Part shown: one piece after another, positions 1 to 8,483 of the stretch
Layout: each line of letters starts with the position of its first letter
Position numbering within the stretch: position 1 is the first letter of the stretch
Source: Selenomonas sp. F0473
GTDB taxonomy: Bacteria > Bacillota > Negativicutes > Selenomonadales > Selenomonadaceae
Assembly: GCF_000315545.1 (NCBI RefSeq)
Contig: NZ_JH992902.1
Location: forward strand, 1,407,349-1,471,348
Direction of reading: 5' to 3'
DNA length: 64,000 bases
Program-made: the position numbers and the translations under genes
Notes under the pieces: model-generated
What the model was told of the DNA's origin: nothing
Database searches by the model: none
Seen by the model: the letters and a program-made list of their open reading frames with translations, nothing else

Positions 1-1482
1 GTTGAGGGCGAGCAGGTTGGTCTGATCAGCGATGGCGGAGATGGTCTCGACGATCTCGCCGATCTGCTTGGAGCTCTCGCCGAGTTTTTCGACGACCTCG
101 GCCGAATGCAGAACGCTCTGCTCGATGCCCGTCATCTTCGCCATAGCTTCGTTCATGAGGGTTTCGCCCTTTTGGGCGGCGTCTGCAGTGGCGGCGGCAC
201 CGGCGGCGACGCGCTTCGCGTCGTCGGTCATCCGGCGGATATCGCCGGATACGGCTGCGACGCCGGCTTTTGCTCCGGAGACGTTCGTGAGCTGTTGTTT
301 GGTGCCGTCGGCGACTTCGACGACGGTGGAGGCGACGTTCGTTGCGGACTCCGCCATCTGATGCGCGCCCGCGGTGAGTTCTTCGCTTGCCTCCGCGAGC
401 TGCTCGGCGGTGCCGGCAACCTGCTTGATGAGACCGTGGATGTTTTTCATCATGGCGTTAAAGTTGGATGCGAGCCGGCCGAGTTCATCCTCGGAGGTGA
501 CGGGGAGATCCGGAAGGTTCAGTTCCCCCTTTGCCAGCGCGCTGACATGCCCCATCAGGCGTCCGGTCGCGCCTGTGATGGCGGCCGCAAAGCGCAGGAG
601 GGCGAAGATGATGACGCCGACGAGGATGATGCCGAGGAGACTCATCACGGCGTAGGTCAGTTTGAGGCTGTTCAGCTCGGCAAAGGCGACGGATTCCGGT
701 ACGGAGACGGCGACAATCCAGCCGTTTACGGGGACGGTCGCATAGGCGATGATCTGCTCTTCGCCGTCCTTTTCCATTGTGAAGTAGTCGGCTTTCTTTT
801 GCAGCATCTCGGGGAAGCGCGTTTTCAGCACTTCGTTCTGGTCGAAGCGCTGCATTTCCTGCCCTTCGGAGGAGGCGAGGATGATGCCGCTCGGATCGAT
901 AATCGCGGCTTGTCCCTCGCCGTGATACTTGAGGTTTTTGATATGTTCGGCGAGCGGGGCGAGGGAGATGTCGACGCAGACGACGCCCGCGACCGTATTG
1001 TTTTTGTCGTTGTACGGAGCGATTGCCGAGATGAGGATCTTCTTGGTGTTGAGGTCTTCATACGCCTTGGTGAATCCCTGTTTCCCATTTGCCTTGGCTT
1101 CGTTGTACCATGGGCGTTCGTGCGGATTGACGCGACCCGTGGCGTCGCCCGTCGTCCAGCGGATGTACCTGCCGTTCTCCGCACCGTGGATGATGTTAAG
1201 CACGTCCTTGTCGTCCGCACCGAGGCTGAGCATGCTTTGGTCGAACTGCTCGGGCCTGCCCGCGTATTCGGCGAGGAGATTTGCCGTGGCTTGGGCGATA
1301 CGCCCTTTTTCTTTCAGCCAGCCGTTCAGCGTTTCGCTCTCGACGGTCAACGTCGCCTTGATCTCGCCGGAGATGCTGTTTTCGAGTGCGCTTTGCGCCT
1401 TGAAATAACCGATGCCGCAAATCGCGACGACGAGCGCTGCCATGAGGATTCCCGTCAGCAGGAGTTTTTGTTTGATCCCCAA
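1..1482 (-). CDS. Methyl-accepting chemotaxis protein, 3' end outside window
   Basis: Transmembrane chemoreceptor; the first 494 codons are in the window and the C-terminus runs off the left edge. The order is: N-terminal membrane helix, periplasmic dCache-type sensor with an RPWY segment and a YED motif, second membrane helix, HAMP, and the start of the signalling domain, ending at the hairpin-tip sequence [10 protein letters not shown]. It is a close tandem paralogue of the receptor at 1727-3715. No in-frame ATG lies near the conserved start; a TTG at 1480-1482 sits 6 bases after AAGGAAGGG and aligns with the LGIKQK segment of the neighbour, so TTG is the probable start. The ligand is unknown; the dCache motif resembles amino-acid sensors but is incomplete. 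Confidence 0.9.
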   Translation of the reverse strand, partial: MGIKQKLLLTGILMAALVVAICGIGYFKAQSALENSISGEIKATLTVESETLNGWLKEKGRIAQATANLLAEYAGRPEQFDQSMLSLGADDKDVLNIIHGAENGRYIRWTTGDATGRVNPHERPWYNEAKANGKQGFTKAYEDLNTKKILISAIAPYNDKNNTVAGVVCVDISLAPLAEHIKNLKYHGEGQAAIIDPSGIILASSEGQEMQRFDQNEVLKTRFPEMLQKKADYFTMEKDGEEQIIAYATVPVNGWIVAVSVPESVAFAELNSLKLTYAVMSLLGIILVGVIIFALLRFAAAITGATGRLMGHVSALAKGELNLPDLPVTSEDELGRLASNFNAMMKNIHGLIKQVAGTAEQLAEASEELTAGAHQMAESATNVASTVVEVADGTKQQLTNVSGAKAGVAAVSGDIRRMTDDAKRVAAGAAATADAAQKGETLMNEAMAKMTGIEQSVLHSAEVVEKLGESSKQIGEIVETISAIADQTNLLALN

Positions 1483-1662
1483 AATAATCCCTTCCTTCAA
1501 AAACACGGAACCACTCTATAGGGAAGCCGATTCTATCGCGTTCCTTTTTTATTCTATATAATCCGCACAGCTTAATCAAGCCCTTATACGTATTTAGGGA
1601 AAATTTTCCGAGATATCCGGGGGATGATGGTTCGGCCGTGTCGCATACGCCGCGCAGACATG

Positions 1663-1699
1663 AAAAAGGCACGGCGGGGAATACCTCCGGCGTGCCTTT
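1663..1699 (-). terminator. Intrinsic terminator of the second receptor gene
   Basis: On the minus strand a GC-rich stem built from AAAGGCACGCCGGAGG and its near-complement is followed by a T run, 28 bases after the stop codon of the receptor at 1727-3715. Confidence 0.85.
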
Positions 1700-1726
1700 G
1701 CGGATCCAATAGTTGATCGGAGCCGA

Positions 1727-3715
1727 TTAGAATTTGAACTTGTTCGTGGTGTTCTGGAGATCCGTCGCGAGCGTCGCGAGTGCCTGCGAGGCCGAGGCGA
1801 TCTCCTGGCTCGAGGCGGACTGCGACTCGGACGAGGAGGAGATGCTCTGCATGTGCTCGGCCGTCGTTTGACTGATTTCGTTGATGTCGTCGGCGGAGGC
1901 AACGAGATTCTCGGTGCCTTTGGCGACGGTCCGCATGGCGCCGTTGATCTCCGCCATCTCGACTTTGATCTCGTCGACCATATGCATGATGTTCTGGAAT
2001 TGTGCGCCGACCTCGTGGATGGCGGCGGTTCCTTCCTGTACCTCTGCGGTGCCGCTCTGCATGGCGGCGACGGCTTCTTCTGTGTCGCGCTGGACGACGG
2101 TGATGCGCTCCTTGATCTGCTCGGCGGCCGTGCGGGATTCCTCGGCGAGTTTGCGGACCTCCTCGGCGACGACGGCAAAGCCGCGGCCGGTCTCGCCGGC
2201 GCGCGCGGCCTCGATGGCGGCGTTGAGGGCAAGGAGGTTCGTCTGATCGGCGATGGCGGAGATGCTCTCGACGATCTCGCCGATCTGCTTGGAGCTCTCG
2301 CCGAGTTTTTCGACGACCTCGGCCGAATGCATGACGCTCTGCTCAATGCCCGTCATTTTCGCCATCGCTTCGTTCATGAGCGCTTCGCCCTTTTGGGCGG
2401 CGTCGGCGGTGGCGGCGGAACTGCCGGCAACTTTTTCCGCCTGTCCGCTCATGCGCGTGACGTCGGCGGAGACCCCGTCGATGCTCTCCTTTGCCCCTGC
2501 GACGCTGTCGAGCTGACGCTCGGTGCCGTTCGCGACCTCGACGACGGTGGAGGCGACGTTTGTTGCGGACTCCGCCATCTGATGCGCGCCCGCGGTGAGC
2601 TCTTCGCTTGCCGCCGCGAGCTGCTCGGCGGTTCCGGCAACCTGTTTGATGAGGTCGCGGATATTTTTCATCATGGCGTTAAAGTTGGAGGCGAGTCTGC
2701 CGAGTTCGTCCTGCGAGGTAACGGGGAGTTCCTCGAGGTTCAGCCGGCCTTTGGCGAGCGCATCCACGTGATGCATGAGGCGGTCGGTCGCCCCGGTGAT
2801 GGTGGCTGCAAAGCGCAGCAGGGCGAGGATGATGCCCGCGACGAGTACGATGCCGATGAGGCTCATGACGGTATAAGTGACTTTAAGGCTGTTGAGCTGA
2901 GCAAAGGCGACGGACTCGGGGACGGCGATGCCGACGATCCAGCCGGTCGAGGGGACGGTGCTGTAGGCGATGATCTGTTCCTGTCCGTCTTTTTCCATCG
3001 AGAAGTAGCCGCTCTTATTCTGCAGCATCTCGGAGAAACGGACTTTCAGCACCTCGTTTTCGTCCACCTTGTGCATGGCCTGCCCCTCGGAGGAGGCGAT
3101 GATGAGACCGTCGGACTCCACAACGATGCCTTCGCCGACGCCGTGATATTTCAGCTCTTTGACTTTGTCTTCGAGGGCGCTCAGGGAAATATCCGAGAGC
3201 ACGACCCCGCGGAACGTACCGTCGGCGCCTTTGTACGGGACGGCCGCGGAGATGATCGGCTTCTTCGTGGAGTCGTCTTGATAGACGGGCGTGAAGAGCG
3301 GCTTGCCGGAAGCTTTTGCGTTTTTGTACCAGTCTCGGACGAGCGGGTCAAACTGCCCCGTAAAGTTGCCGTCCACCCAGCTGATGAAGCGGCCGTCCTC
3401 GGCTCCGTAGGCGAGGTCGATGACTTCCTTGTCGTCGCGCGCGAGGCTCATGACCTCGCGTTCCATCTCGACGGGATTGCCGTCGAGCGCGGAGACGAGG
3501 TTTGCGGCGCTCTCCGTACGCTGCATCTTGCGCGACATCCAGCCGTCGAGTTTATCGGATTCGTCGTGCAGGACGGCGTTGATCTCGCCCGCGATGCTCT
3601 CCTCGAGCGCGCTTTGCGCCTTGTAGTAGCCGACGCCGCAGATCGCGACGACCAAGAGCGCCATAAGAGTACCCATGAGGAGCAGTTTTTGCTTGATGCC
3701 CAAATGTAATCCCAT
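1727..3715 (-). CDS. Methyl-accepting chemotaxis protein with dCache sensor
   Basis: A 662-residue chemoreceptor that should signal to CheA/CheW. Residues about 10-30 form the first membrane helix. A periplasmic double-Cache domain follows, containing [12 protein letters not shown] and SDIS. The second helix is near residue 290, then HAMP, then a long coiled-coil signalling domain with the tip sequence [20 protein letters not shown]. The start ATG at 3715 follows AAGGAAAGGA; an upstream in-frame ATG at 3769 has no better ribosome site. The RxWY and YxD spacing matches the amino-acid-binding dCache motif, but the upstream tyrosine is replaced by phenylalanine, so ligand class is only an inference. 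It shares most of its sequence with the adjacent receptor, which indicates tandem duplication. Confidence 0.93.
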   Translation of the reverse strand: MGLHLGIKQKLLLMGTLMALLVVAICGVGYYKAQSALEESIAGEINAVLHDESDKLDGWMSRKMQRTESAANLVSALDGNPVEMEREVMSLARDDKEVIDLAYGAEDGRFISWVDGNFTGQFDPLVRDWYKNAKASGKPLFTPVYQDDSTKKPIISAAVPYKGADGTFRGVVLSDISLSALEDKVKELKYHGVGEGIVVESDGLIIASSEGQAMHKVDENEVLKVRFSEMLQNKSGYFSMEKDGQEQIIAYSTVPSTGWIVGIAVPESVAFAQLNSLKVTYTVMSLIGIVLVAGIILALLRFAATITGATDRLMHHVDALAKGRLNLEELPVTSQDELGRLASNFNAMMKNIRDLIKQVAGTAEQLAAASEELTAGAHQMAESATNVASTVVEVANGTERQLDSVAGAKESIDGVSADVTRMSGQAEKVAGSSAATADAAQKGEALMNEAMAKMTGIEQSVMHSAEVVEKLGESSKQIGEIVESISAIADQTNLLALNAAIEAARAGETGRGFAVVAEEVRKLAEESRTAAEQIKERITVVQRDTEEAVAAMQSGTAEVQEGTAAIHEVGAQFQNIMHMVDEIKVEMAEINGAMRTVAKGTENLVASADDINEISQTTAEHMQSISSSSESQSASSQEIASASQALATLATDLQNTTNKFKF

Positions 3716-4141
3716 TCCTTTCCTTGGATTGGAAGCGCCGATTCCTGCGACGGCGTTTCCAAGAAACATCCAACCTGTATTTTATACCTTTCAATGAATT
3801 TAAGCAATGTTTTAGAGGAAGATTTATGATTAGAAAATAATCCTTATAGGAAAATGAAATACGATGCGGCATTGTGCCGATCGATGCGGCGGCGTGCGCT
3901 TGGGGAACGGCTGTGCCCGGCGGGCAATGAGCCGTTACCGTTCCACTATAGGACTTTGATGCCCGACGTTCCCTATTATAGCGATTTTAATATATTTATC
4001 AAGAAGTTTTCATCGATAGGGGAGCATTGGGAAAAGATTTGCGCGGCGTGTCGAATTATGATAGGATAGGGCGGTATATTTTATTGTTAGATGCCGCGGA
4101 CAGCGCTGCAATGCGTCCGACGGCGGCAATGAGGAGGAACT
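3716..4141. other. Divergent intergenic region
   Basis: About 430 bases separate the receptor pair from yhdT-panF. It is AT-rich, and only the plus-strand promoter at 4039-4067 stands out. An open frame at 3854-4069 has no ribosome site and no recognisable product, so it is not called. Confidence 0.5.
4039..4067 (+). promoter_or_regulatory. Sigma-A promoter for yhdT-panF
   Basis: TTGCGC, a 17-base spacer and TAGGAT, with a TG one base before the -10 (extended -10). It lies 75 bases before the yhdT start. Confidence 0.6.
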
Positions 4142-4405
4142 ATGACAACTGAAGAGAGACGTGCGGACGCCATCGCCCGTGAGGCGAGGCGTACCGCGGC
4201 TGCTGCCGTGCTGTTTGCCGCGGCGTGGACGCTGCTGGGCTTCGGGCTCGCAGACGTAGATGTGACGGTCGCGGGGTTCCCGCTGTGGGCGGTGACGGGG
4301 ACGGTCGGCGTGATGGCCGTCGGGGCGCTGCTTGCCGTGTACCTTGCGCGGACGGCGGCGGATATTCCCTTTGACGATGCGGCGGGAGAGGGGGAGACGC
4401 GATGA
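4142..4405 (+). CDS. yhdT: YhdT-like (DUF997) membrane protein
   Basis: An 87-residue protein with two predicted membrane helices (about residues 17-37 and 43-66) and charged ends. Small DUF997/YhdT proteins are typically encoded directly before panF, and here the last four bases overlap the panF start (ATGA), so the two are translationally coupled. It is probably an accessory subunit of the pantothenate symporter; its biochemical role is not established. The start is preceded by GAGGAGGAACT-type Shine-Dalgarno sequence. Confidence 0.8.
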   Translation: MTTEERRADAIAREARRTAAAAVLFAAAWTLLGFGLADVDVTVAGFPLWAVTGTVGVMAVGALLAVYLARTAADIPFDDAAGEGETR

Positions 4406-5847
4406 GTACGCTCTATGTGCTCCTCCCCCTGCTCGGCTTTATGGCCTTTATGCTCGCGCTCGGCGTCTATGTGCGGCGGCACGAGGGGACGGGCGGGTTC
4501 CTCTCGGGCTACTTCGTCGGCGGGCAGTCGCTCGGCGCGTTCGTGCTCGCGATGACGATGGTCGCGACGTACAGCTCGGTGAGTTCGTTCGTCGGCGGCC
4601 CGGGCATGGCGTACGAGATCGGCTTCGGCTGGATCTACATGGCGGTCATTCAGGCGATGACGATATTCCTCGTGCTCGGCATCTTTGGAAAAAAGGTGGC
4701 GCGCCTTGCCCGTCGGATTCACGCGGTGACGATTGTGGACATCATCCGCGACCGCTATCGCTCGGATGCCCTCGCGGCGCTTGCGGCGTTCGCCATTGTG
4801 CTCTTCTTTGCGGCGTCGATGGTGGCGCAGTTCGTCGGCGGGGCGCAGCTCTTTGCGGCCGTGACGGGCTACAGCTACGAGCTGGGGCTCGTGCTCTTCG
4901 GCGTTGTGGTCGTCGTCTATACGTCGATCGGCGGGTTCCGTGCCGTTGCGCTGACGGATACCTGCTGCGCGCTTGTGATGATGGCGGGGATCGTGCTGCT
5001 CTTTTACTATGTGCTGGACGCGGGCGGCGGACTTGCGGCCATCCTTGAGACGCTGCGGACGGCGCATCCGGAGATGCTGACGCCGACGTCCGCGGGGCAT
5101 ATGCCCGTCTCGCTCTACATCTCGCAGTGGCTGCTCGTCGGGGCGCTCACGATCGCGCTCCCGCAGTCGGTCGTGCGCGCCGTCAGCTATCGGAGCAGCC
5201 GCGATATGAGCCGCGCGATGATCATCGGGACGATCGTGATTGCGTTTATGAATATCGCGGTGAATCTCGTCGGCGTGCTCGGGCGCGGCGTGCTCTCCGT
5301 CCCCGCGAAGGAGCTCGGCGGCGTCGACAGCGTGATCCCGCACCTCATGACGGCGGTGATGCCGCCCGCGCTGCTCGGGTTTGCAATCATCGGCCCCCTG
5401 GCGGCGTCCATCTCGACGATTTCGGGCGTGCTTATCGTTGCGTCCTCCGCGGTGGTGAAGGACGTCTACCTCCATCACATGAAAAAAAGCGGCCGGTCCG
5501 TCCCGGAGCAGACGCTGCGGCGTCTCTCCATGGGCATTACCGCCGCGCTGGGGGTCGTCGTATTCATTCTCGCCGTCGCGCCGCCGTCGCTCATTTGGCT
5601 CATCAACATGTTCGCGTTCGGCGGCCTCGAGACGGCGTTCTTCTGGGTGCTCGTCTTCGGGCTCTTTACGTCATGGGCAACGCGCACGGGCGCGCTCTGC
5701 TCCATGGGCGGAGGGACGCTCGTCTACTGCATCGCGATGGCGGCCGGTTTGAAACCGTTCGGCCTGCACCCCATCGCCGTCGGCATCGCCGCCTCGCTCG
5801 CGTTCTTCCTCGTCGGGAATTGGATCGAGCGGCGCGGGACCGCTTGA
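4402..5847 (+). CDS. panF: Sodium/pantothenate symporter PanF
   Basis: A 481-residue sodium:solute symporter of the SSS family with about 13 hydrophobic segments. It imports pantothenate, the precursor of coenzyme A, with sodium. Family hallmarks are visible: an early GYFVGGQSLG segment, the AMTMVATYSSVSSFVGGPGMAYEIGF region (listed here only to locate residues 50-75) and the GPLAASIST motif in the middle. Assignment to pantothenate rather than another SSS substrate rests on overall resemblance and on the upstream yhdT. The -35 box of the next transcription unit overlaps its stop codon. Confidence 0.9.
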   Translation: MSTLYVLLPLLGFMAFMLALGVYVRRHEGTGGFLSGYFVGGQSLGAFVLAMTMVATYSSVSSFVGGPGMAYEIGFGWIYMAVIQAMTIFLVLGIFGKKVARLARRIHAVTIVDIIRDRYRSDALAALAAFAIVLFFAASMVAQFVGGAQLFAAVTGYSYELGLVLFGVVVVVYTSIGGFRAVALTDTCCALVMMAGIVLLFYYVLDAGGGLAAILETLRTAHPEMLTPTSAGHMPVSLYISQWLLVGALTIALPQSVVRAVSYRSSRDMSRAMIIGTIVIAFMNIAVNLVGVLGRGVLSVPAKELGGVDSVIPHLMTAVMPPALLGFAIIGPLAASISTISGVLIVASSAVVKDVYLHHMKKSGRSVPEQTLRRLSMGITAALGVVVFILAVAPPSLIWLINMFAFGGLETAFFWVLVFGLFTSWATRTGALCSMGGGTLVYCIAMAAGLKPFGLHPIAVGIAASLAFFLVGNWIERRGTA

Positions 5848-5872
5848 CAATTTTCGCGGGAAAAACTATAAT
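5844..5872 (+). promoter_or_regulatory. Consensus sigma-A promoter for the antisense RNA
   Basis: A perfect TTGACA, a 17-base spacer and a perfect TATAAT. The -35 box overlaps the panF stop. No open reading frame with a ribosome site follows, so the product is RNA. Confidence 0.85.
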
Positions 5873-5879
5873 AAGAGCA

Positions 5880-5972
5880 CAAAAAGAGTGACAGCCGAGT
5901 GGTGTCGTCGGTCACTCCCTAGAATCTAGTAGATTGAAGAAGAGCCGACACGAACCGTGGACGGTTCTTTTT
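5880..5972 (+). ncRNA. Putative type I antitoxin small RNA
   Basis: About 93 nt between a perfect promoter (5844-5872) and an intrinsic terminator (stem GAACCGT/ACGGTTC at 5952-5967, then TTTTT). It carries no ribosome site or plausible ORF. The whole transcript is antisense to the 3' untranslated part of the small toxin mRNA that is read from the other strand and appears to end at 5881. This is the layout of TxpA/RatA-type loci, with convergent transcripts overlapping at their 3' ends. The RNA itself is predicted only; the promoter and terminator are directly visible. Confidence 0.7.
5881..5917 (-). terminator. Intrinsic terminator of the toxin mRNA
   Basis: On the minus strand the stem GAGTGAC/GTCACTC is followed by TTTTT. 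It lies opposite the 5' end of the antisense RNA, so the toxin mRNA tail would span the complete small RNA. Confidence 0.7.
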
Positions 5973-5980
5973 CTATTGCG

Positions 5981-6064
5981 TCAGAGACGCAGCAGAGCAG
6001 AAATAATGCCGACAATCAGCGTCAAAGCGGCAATCGCAAGCGAAAGCATCTCGTAGAGCGTCAT
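5981..6064 (-). CDS. Small hydrophobic type I toxin, holin-like family
   Basis: A 27-residue peptide (MTLYEMLSL...LLRL) that is one membrane helix after a short M-x-x-YE-x-LSL head. This head is typical of the putative holin-like toxin family of Firmicutes type I systems. Such peptides insert in the cytoplasmic membrane and stop growth when unrepressed. The start at 6062-6064 lies 8 bases after a strong GGGAGG ribosome site; an ATG at 6068-6070 is too close to it. The ribosome site is one arm of a CCTCCC/GGGAGG hairpin, so translation is probably restrained. It has its own promoter and terminator and an antisense RNA over its 3' tail. Family assignment is by pattern, not by search. Confidence 0.65.
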   Translation of the reverse strand: MTLYEMLSLAIAALTLIVGIISALLRL

Positions 6065-6072
6065 GCGCATCA

Positions 6073-6087
6073 CCTCCCGACGGGAGG
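6073..6087 (-). promoter_or_regulatory. Hairpin sequestering the toxin ribosome site
   Basis: CCTCCC, a three-base loop and GGGAGG form a perfect short stem whose 3' arm is the Shine-Dalgarno sequence of the toxin. Sequestered ribosome sites are common in type I toxin mRNAs. Confidence 0.6.
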
Positions 6088-6113
6088 CCGAACCTCGTCT
6101 GTCACTTGTATCT

Positions 6114-6142
6114 ATTATAGCACATATTTTCGATAATGAGAA
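6114..6142 (-). promoter_or_regulatory. Promoter of the toxin gene
   Basis: Read on the minus strand: TTCTCA, a 17-base spacer, and TATAAT with an extended TGC before it. Transcription would start near 6107, giving a 5' leader of about 43 nt. Confidence 0.7.
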
Positions 6143-6153
6143 GAGCGAATATC

Positions 6154-7422
6154 CTATGATTCCGCGGTGACAAGCGGTACGAAATACGCCTCGGTCCCCG
6201 CGATCTCCTCGGGGGAGAAGCGCGCGCCGACGGCGGACGGCTCGCCGAAGAGCATGAAGCAGGACAGCGTGAGGTACCCGTCCTTTGTGCCGGAATCCAC
6301 CGTGTGCCGAAAGCGCGGCTGACGGATGAAGTCCTGGCACATCGCCTTGCGGCTGGTACGGCAGACGATGTCGTCGTAGTTCTCCACATACTTTTCAAGG
6401 GCAGTCCGCGTGCGGCTGCCTTCTTTTTGTACGATGCTGACGTTGCGTCCCTCGCGCCCCCAAATCTCCTTGCGGATATAGGCGCCGTCGGCGAGTGCGG
6501 CGAAGTCGTCCTCGAAATACGACGGCGCGAGATAGCGCAGGGCGAGCGCGCATTCCTCCGCGGAGAAGAATTGCCGCGTCCGCGCGAGGGCGTAGACGAG
6601 CGCCATAAAGGATTTGTTCTGCAAAATGATCGCCTCGGGCGGGTTCATCATCGCAAACTTTCCCTTGTTGTAGAGGTCGAGGAACATCGCGCCGAGGGGC
6701 TCGTCCGCGGGCGTGCGCTCGTCGATGAGGATCTCCATCGGGTGCAGGCGGTAGAGCGCACCCGCATAGGCGTCGTCGGGGAGGACGATGCCGTTCGTGT
6801 CGATCTCCATATCGTAGAACGAGAGGAAGCGGATGTCCGCCTGCGGATGCGTCTCCCGCATGAGCCGCTGTAAAAAGAGCGTATTCGCCAGATCCTCCGG
6901 GTAGTCGTCAAAACAGGCGAAGACAAAAGGTGCCGCGGTGCCGGCGCAGCGCTCCCACACATGCGAGAGAAAGACGCGCAGCTGCGCCATGGTGCCCGCG
7001 TTCGGGTCGGCTTTACCGAAATAGTCCGCGGCGACGCCGTTCGCATAGTAGCTCTCGATGATGAAACAGGGCGTATCCGCGTTGATCTCCACCATGCGGA
7101 TCTGTCCCGTCTCGTCCAGCACATAGTCGAACCGCGAGAGCCATGTCGGCAGTCCGAACGCGTTCGGCGCGCGCAGATAGGGCAGCAGCTCCTCGGGCAT
7201 GTCCATCGCGCGCGCAAAATCGTCGGGCGCCTCCCGGAACACCGCCGCCGCCTTGCAAAACACATGAAAAAGCCCCCGCGACGCCGCACGCATCTCCTCG
7301 TAAAGCGTCTGCGGGAACTCCTGCGCCGTATGGGCGGGATAGCGATCCGCATAGTCGCCGTAATTGATATAGGTGAAAATATCGGGATCGAGCCGATCGA
7401 TGTAGGTTTCGGATGCGCTCAT
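6154..7422 (-). CDS. Glutathionylspermidine synthase-like ATP-grasp ligase
   Basis: A 422-residue protein of the glutathionylspermidine synthase preATP-grasp family (YgiC/YjfC type), enzymes that form amide bonds at the expense of ATP. The nucleotide/metal-binding stretch VEINADTPCF near residue 113 and a later MNPPEA...LQNKSFMALVY region fit the family fold. The start MSASETY at 7422 follows GAGGAATC; upstream codons in frame lack a ribosome site. It is the last gene of a minus-strand operon with DUF4178, DUF350 and a small exported protein. This neighbourhood recurs across bacteria, where the ligase is thought to act on a peptide or membrane-associated substrate; that substrate is unknown. 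True glutathionylspermidine synthesis is unlikely here. Confidence 0.8.
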   Translation of the reverse strand: MSASETYIDRLDPDIFTYINYGDYADRYPAHTAQEFPQTLYEEMRAASRGLFHVFCKAAAVFREAPDDFARAMDMPEELLPYLRAPNAFGLPTWLSRFDYVLDETGQIRMVEINADTPCFIIESYYANGVAADYFGKADPNAGTMAQLRVFLSHVWERCAGTAAPFVFACFDDYPEDLANTLFLQRLMRETHPQADIRFLSFYDMEIDTNGIVLPDDAYAGALYRLHPMEILIDERTPADEPLGAMFLDLYNKGKFAMMNPPEAIILQNKSFMALVYALARTRQFFSAEECALALRYLAPSYFEDDFAALADGAYIRKEIWGREGRNVSIVQKEGSRTRTALEKYVENYDDIVCRTSRKAMCQDFIRQPRFRHTVDSGTKDGYLTLSCFMLFGEPSAVGARFSPEEIAGTEAYFVPLVTAES

Positions 7423-7432
7423 GGCAGATTCC

Positions 7433-8011
7433 TCACGACCCGTGTCCGGACGAGCGCACCCCCGCGCGCCCAAAGCCAGATTTCCGCGTCAGCTGTTTGA
7501 CATTCCCGCTCTTCTTCCCGTCATAATTCGTGCCGCTGCGTCCCCAATAGCCGCGTCCGGCGCCGCCGTGGTAGCGGGACACCCCTTGGACGCGGCCGGG
7601 CGGCGCGGGCAGCGCCTCGAGCGTCCCCACGGGGCGATAGGTCATCGCAGACACATCCATCGCGCCGCCGGGATAGGCGATCCCGTGGAATGCGAAATAG
7701 TTTGCGGCAATCGGCGCGAGGAGGCTCGCCGTGCCGTACTCCCAGATGAGATTGCCCGCCTCGTCGCGGCGAAACGTCACCGCCGTGTCGTCGTCGTAGA
7801 GCGCCGTCTCCGTCCCGTCGCCGCCGTTCATGAGCGTATAGCGCCGCCCATAGGCATCCGCGAGTCGCTGTTCGCCCGCATTCCATGCGGGATGTACGAG
7901 CGCGCACAGTTCATATGTGATGTCGTTGCGATAGTAATATCCCGCGCCGAGCGCCGCGACCGAAACAAATACGGCGGCGAGAATTTTTGCCTTTCGTCCT
8001 GCGTTCTCCAT
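7433..8011 (-). CDS. Exported or membrane-anchored protein of the ATP-grasp operon
   Basis: A 192-residue protein with an N-terminal hydrophobic segment (about residues 8-24) that could be a signal anchor. A conserved-looking central domain contains YGRRYTLMNGG and FAFHGIAYPGG. The C-terminal third is rich in Gly, Ser, Arg and Lys (GGAGRGYWGRSG, then GKKSGN) and ends SSGHGS. The position between DUF350 and the ligase is the one held by DUF4247-type proteins in related operons. The flexible glycine-rich tail makes it a reasonable candidate for the protein modified by the ligase, but this is inference. Confidence 0.6.
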   Translation of the reverse strand: MENAGRKAKILAAVFVSVAALGAGYYYRNDITYELCALVHPAWNAGEQRLADAYGRRYTLMNGGDGTETALYDDDTAVTFRRDEAGNLIWEYGTASLLAPIAANYFAFHGIAYPGGAMDVSAMTYRPVGTLEALPAPPGRVQGVSRYHGGAGRGYWGRSGTNYDGKKSGNVKQLTRKSGFGRAGVRSSGHGS

Positions 8012-8022
8012 GGCGCGCCCCG

Positions 8023-8454
8023 TTAGCGCAGCGCGCCGCTGATCACGAGCGCAAGCCCGACAAAGATGCCGAAGACGAAGATGCCCGCCGCCGTATTGCC
8101 GCGCATGATCTCTTCGGGCAGCTCGTATTTCCGGTGCCAGATATTGATGATGAAGAACCCGAGGATGAAGAAAACAATGCCGACCGCCGCATAGACGGCG
8201 CTCGCGACGGCGCCGCCCACGAAATCAAGCGGCGCAGCATCATAGACGGGCGCAGCGATGACCGCCCGCAGAATCTCGCCGATCCCGATGAACGAACCGG
8301 CCGAGAGCCACGCGACCGCACGGTTGCCGCGCCGAATCTCCTCGGAGAAATCCCCGGGGATGAAGAAATCGATGACGACGTTCGAGACAATCATCATCAA
8401 GATGCCGAACATGGCGTAAAACGCGGTCAGCATGAGGACGGACAGATCGATCAT
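8023..8454 (-). CDS. DUF350 (YjfL-type) membrane protein
   Basis: A 143-residue protein with four predicted membrane helices and the internal repeat typical of DUF350. The two halves each carry a related segment (EEIRRGNRAVAWLSAG and EEIMRGNTAAGIFVFG). The ATG at 8454 follows AGGAG by eight bases; a GTG nine bases upstream overlaps the ribosome site and is unlikely. DUF350 proteins almost always travel with YjfC-type ATP-grasp ligases and DUF4178 proteins, as here. Function unknown; probably a membrane platform. Confidence 0.85.
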   Translation of the reverse strand: MIDLSVLMLTAFYAMFGILMMIVSNVVIDFFIPGDFSEEIRRGNRAVAWLSAGSFIGIGEILRAVIAAPVYDAAPLDFVGGAVASAVYAAVGIVFFILGFFIINIWHRKYELPEEIMRGNTAAGIFVFGIFVGLALVISGALR

Positions 8455-8483
8455 AAGGGGCACTCCTATCTTCTCCTAAACTG

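Noticed and set aside
1612..1650. ATATCCGGGGGATGATG also appears near 18351 together with GTCGCATAC
   Set aside because: One copy is inside a coding sequence and the other is untranslated; the match is short and has no flanking similarity, so chance is likely.
1853..3709. A 618-codon plus-strand frame across the second receptor
   Set aside because: Shadow of the chemoreceptor; low-complexity Gly/Asp/Leu translation and no ribosome site.
3854..4069. A 71-codon plus-strand frame
   Set aside because: No ribosome site, no recognisable protein, and it overlaps the yhdT promoter.
4087..5478. A 463-codon minus-strand frame across panF
   Set aside because: His/Arg/Asp-rich shadow with no domain.
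7420..7470. Longer start for the ATP-grasp gene at 7473
   Set aside because: It would extend into the preceding gene and has no ribosome site; MSASETY at 7422 has one.
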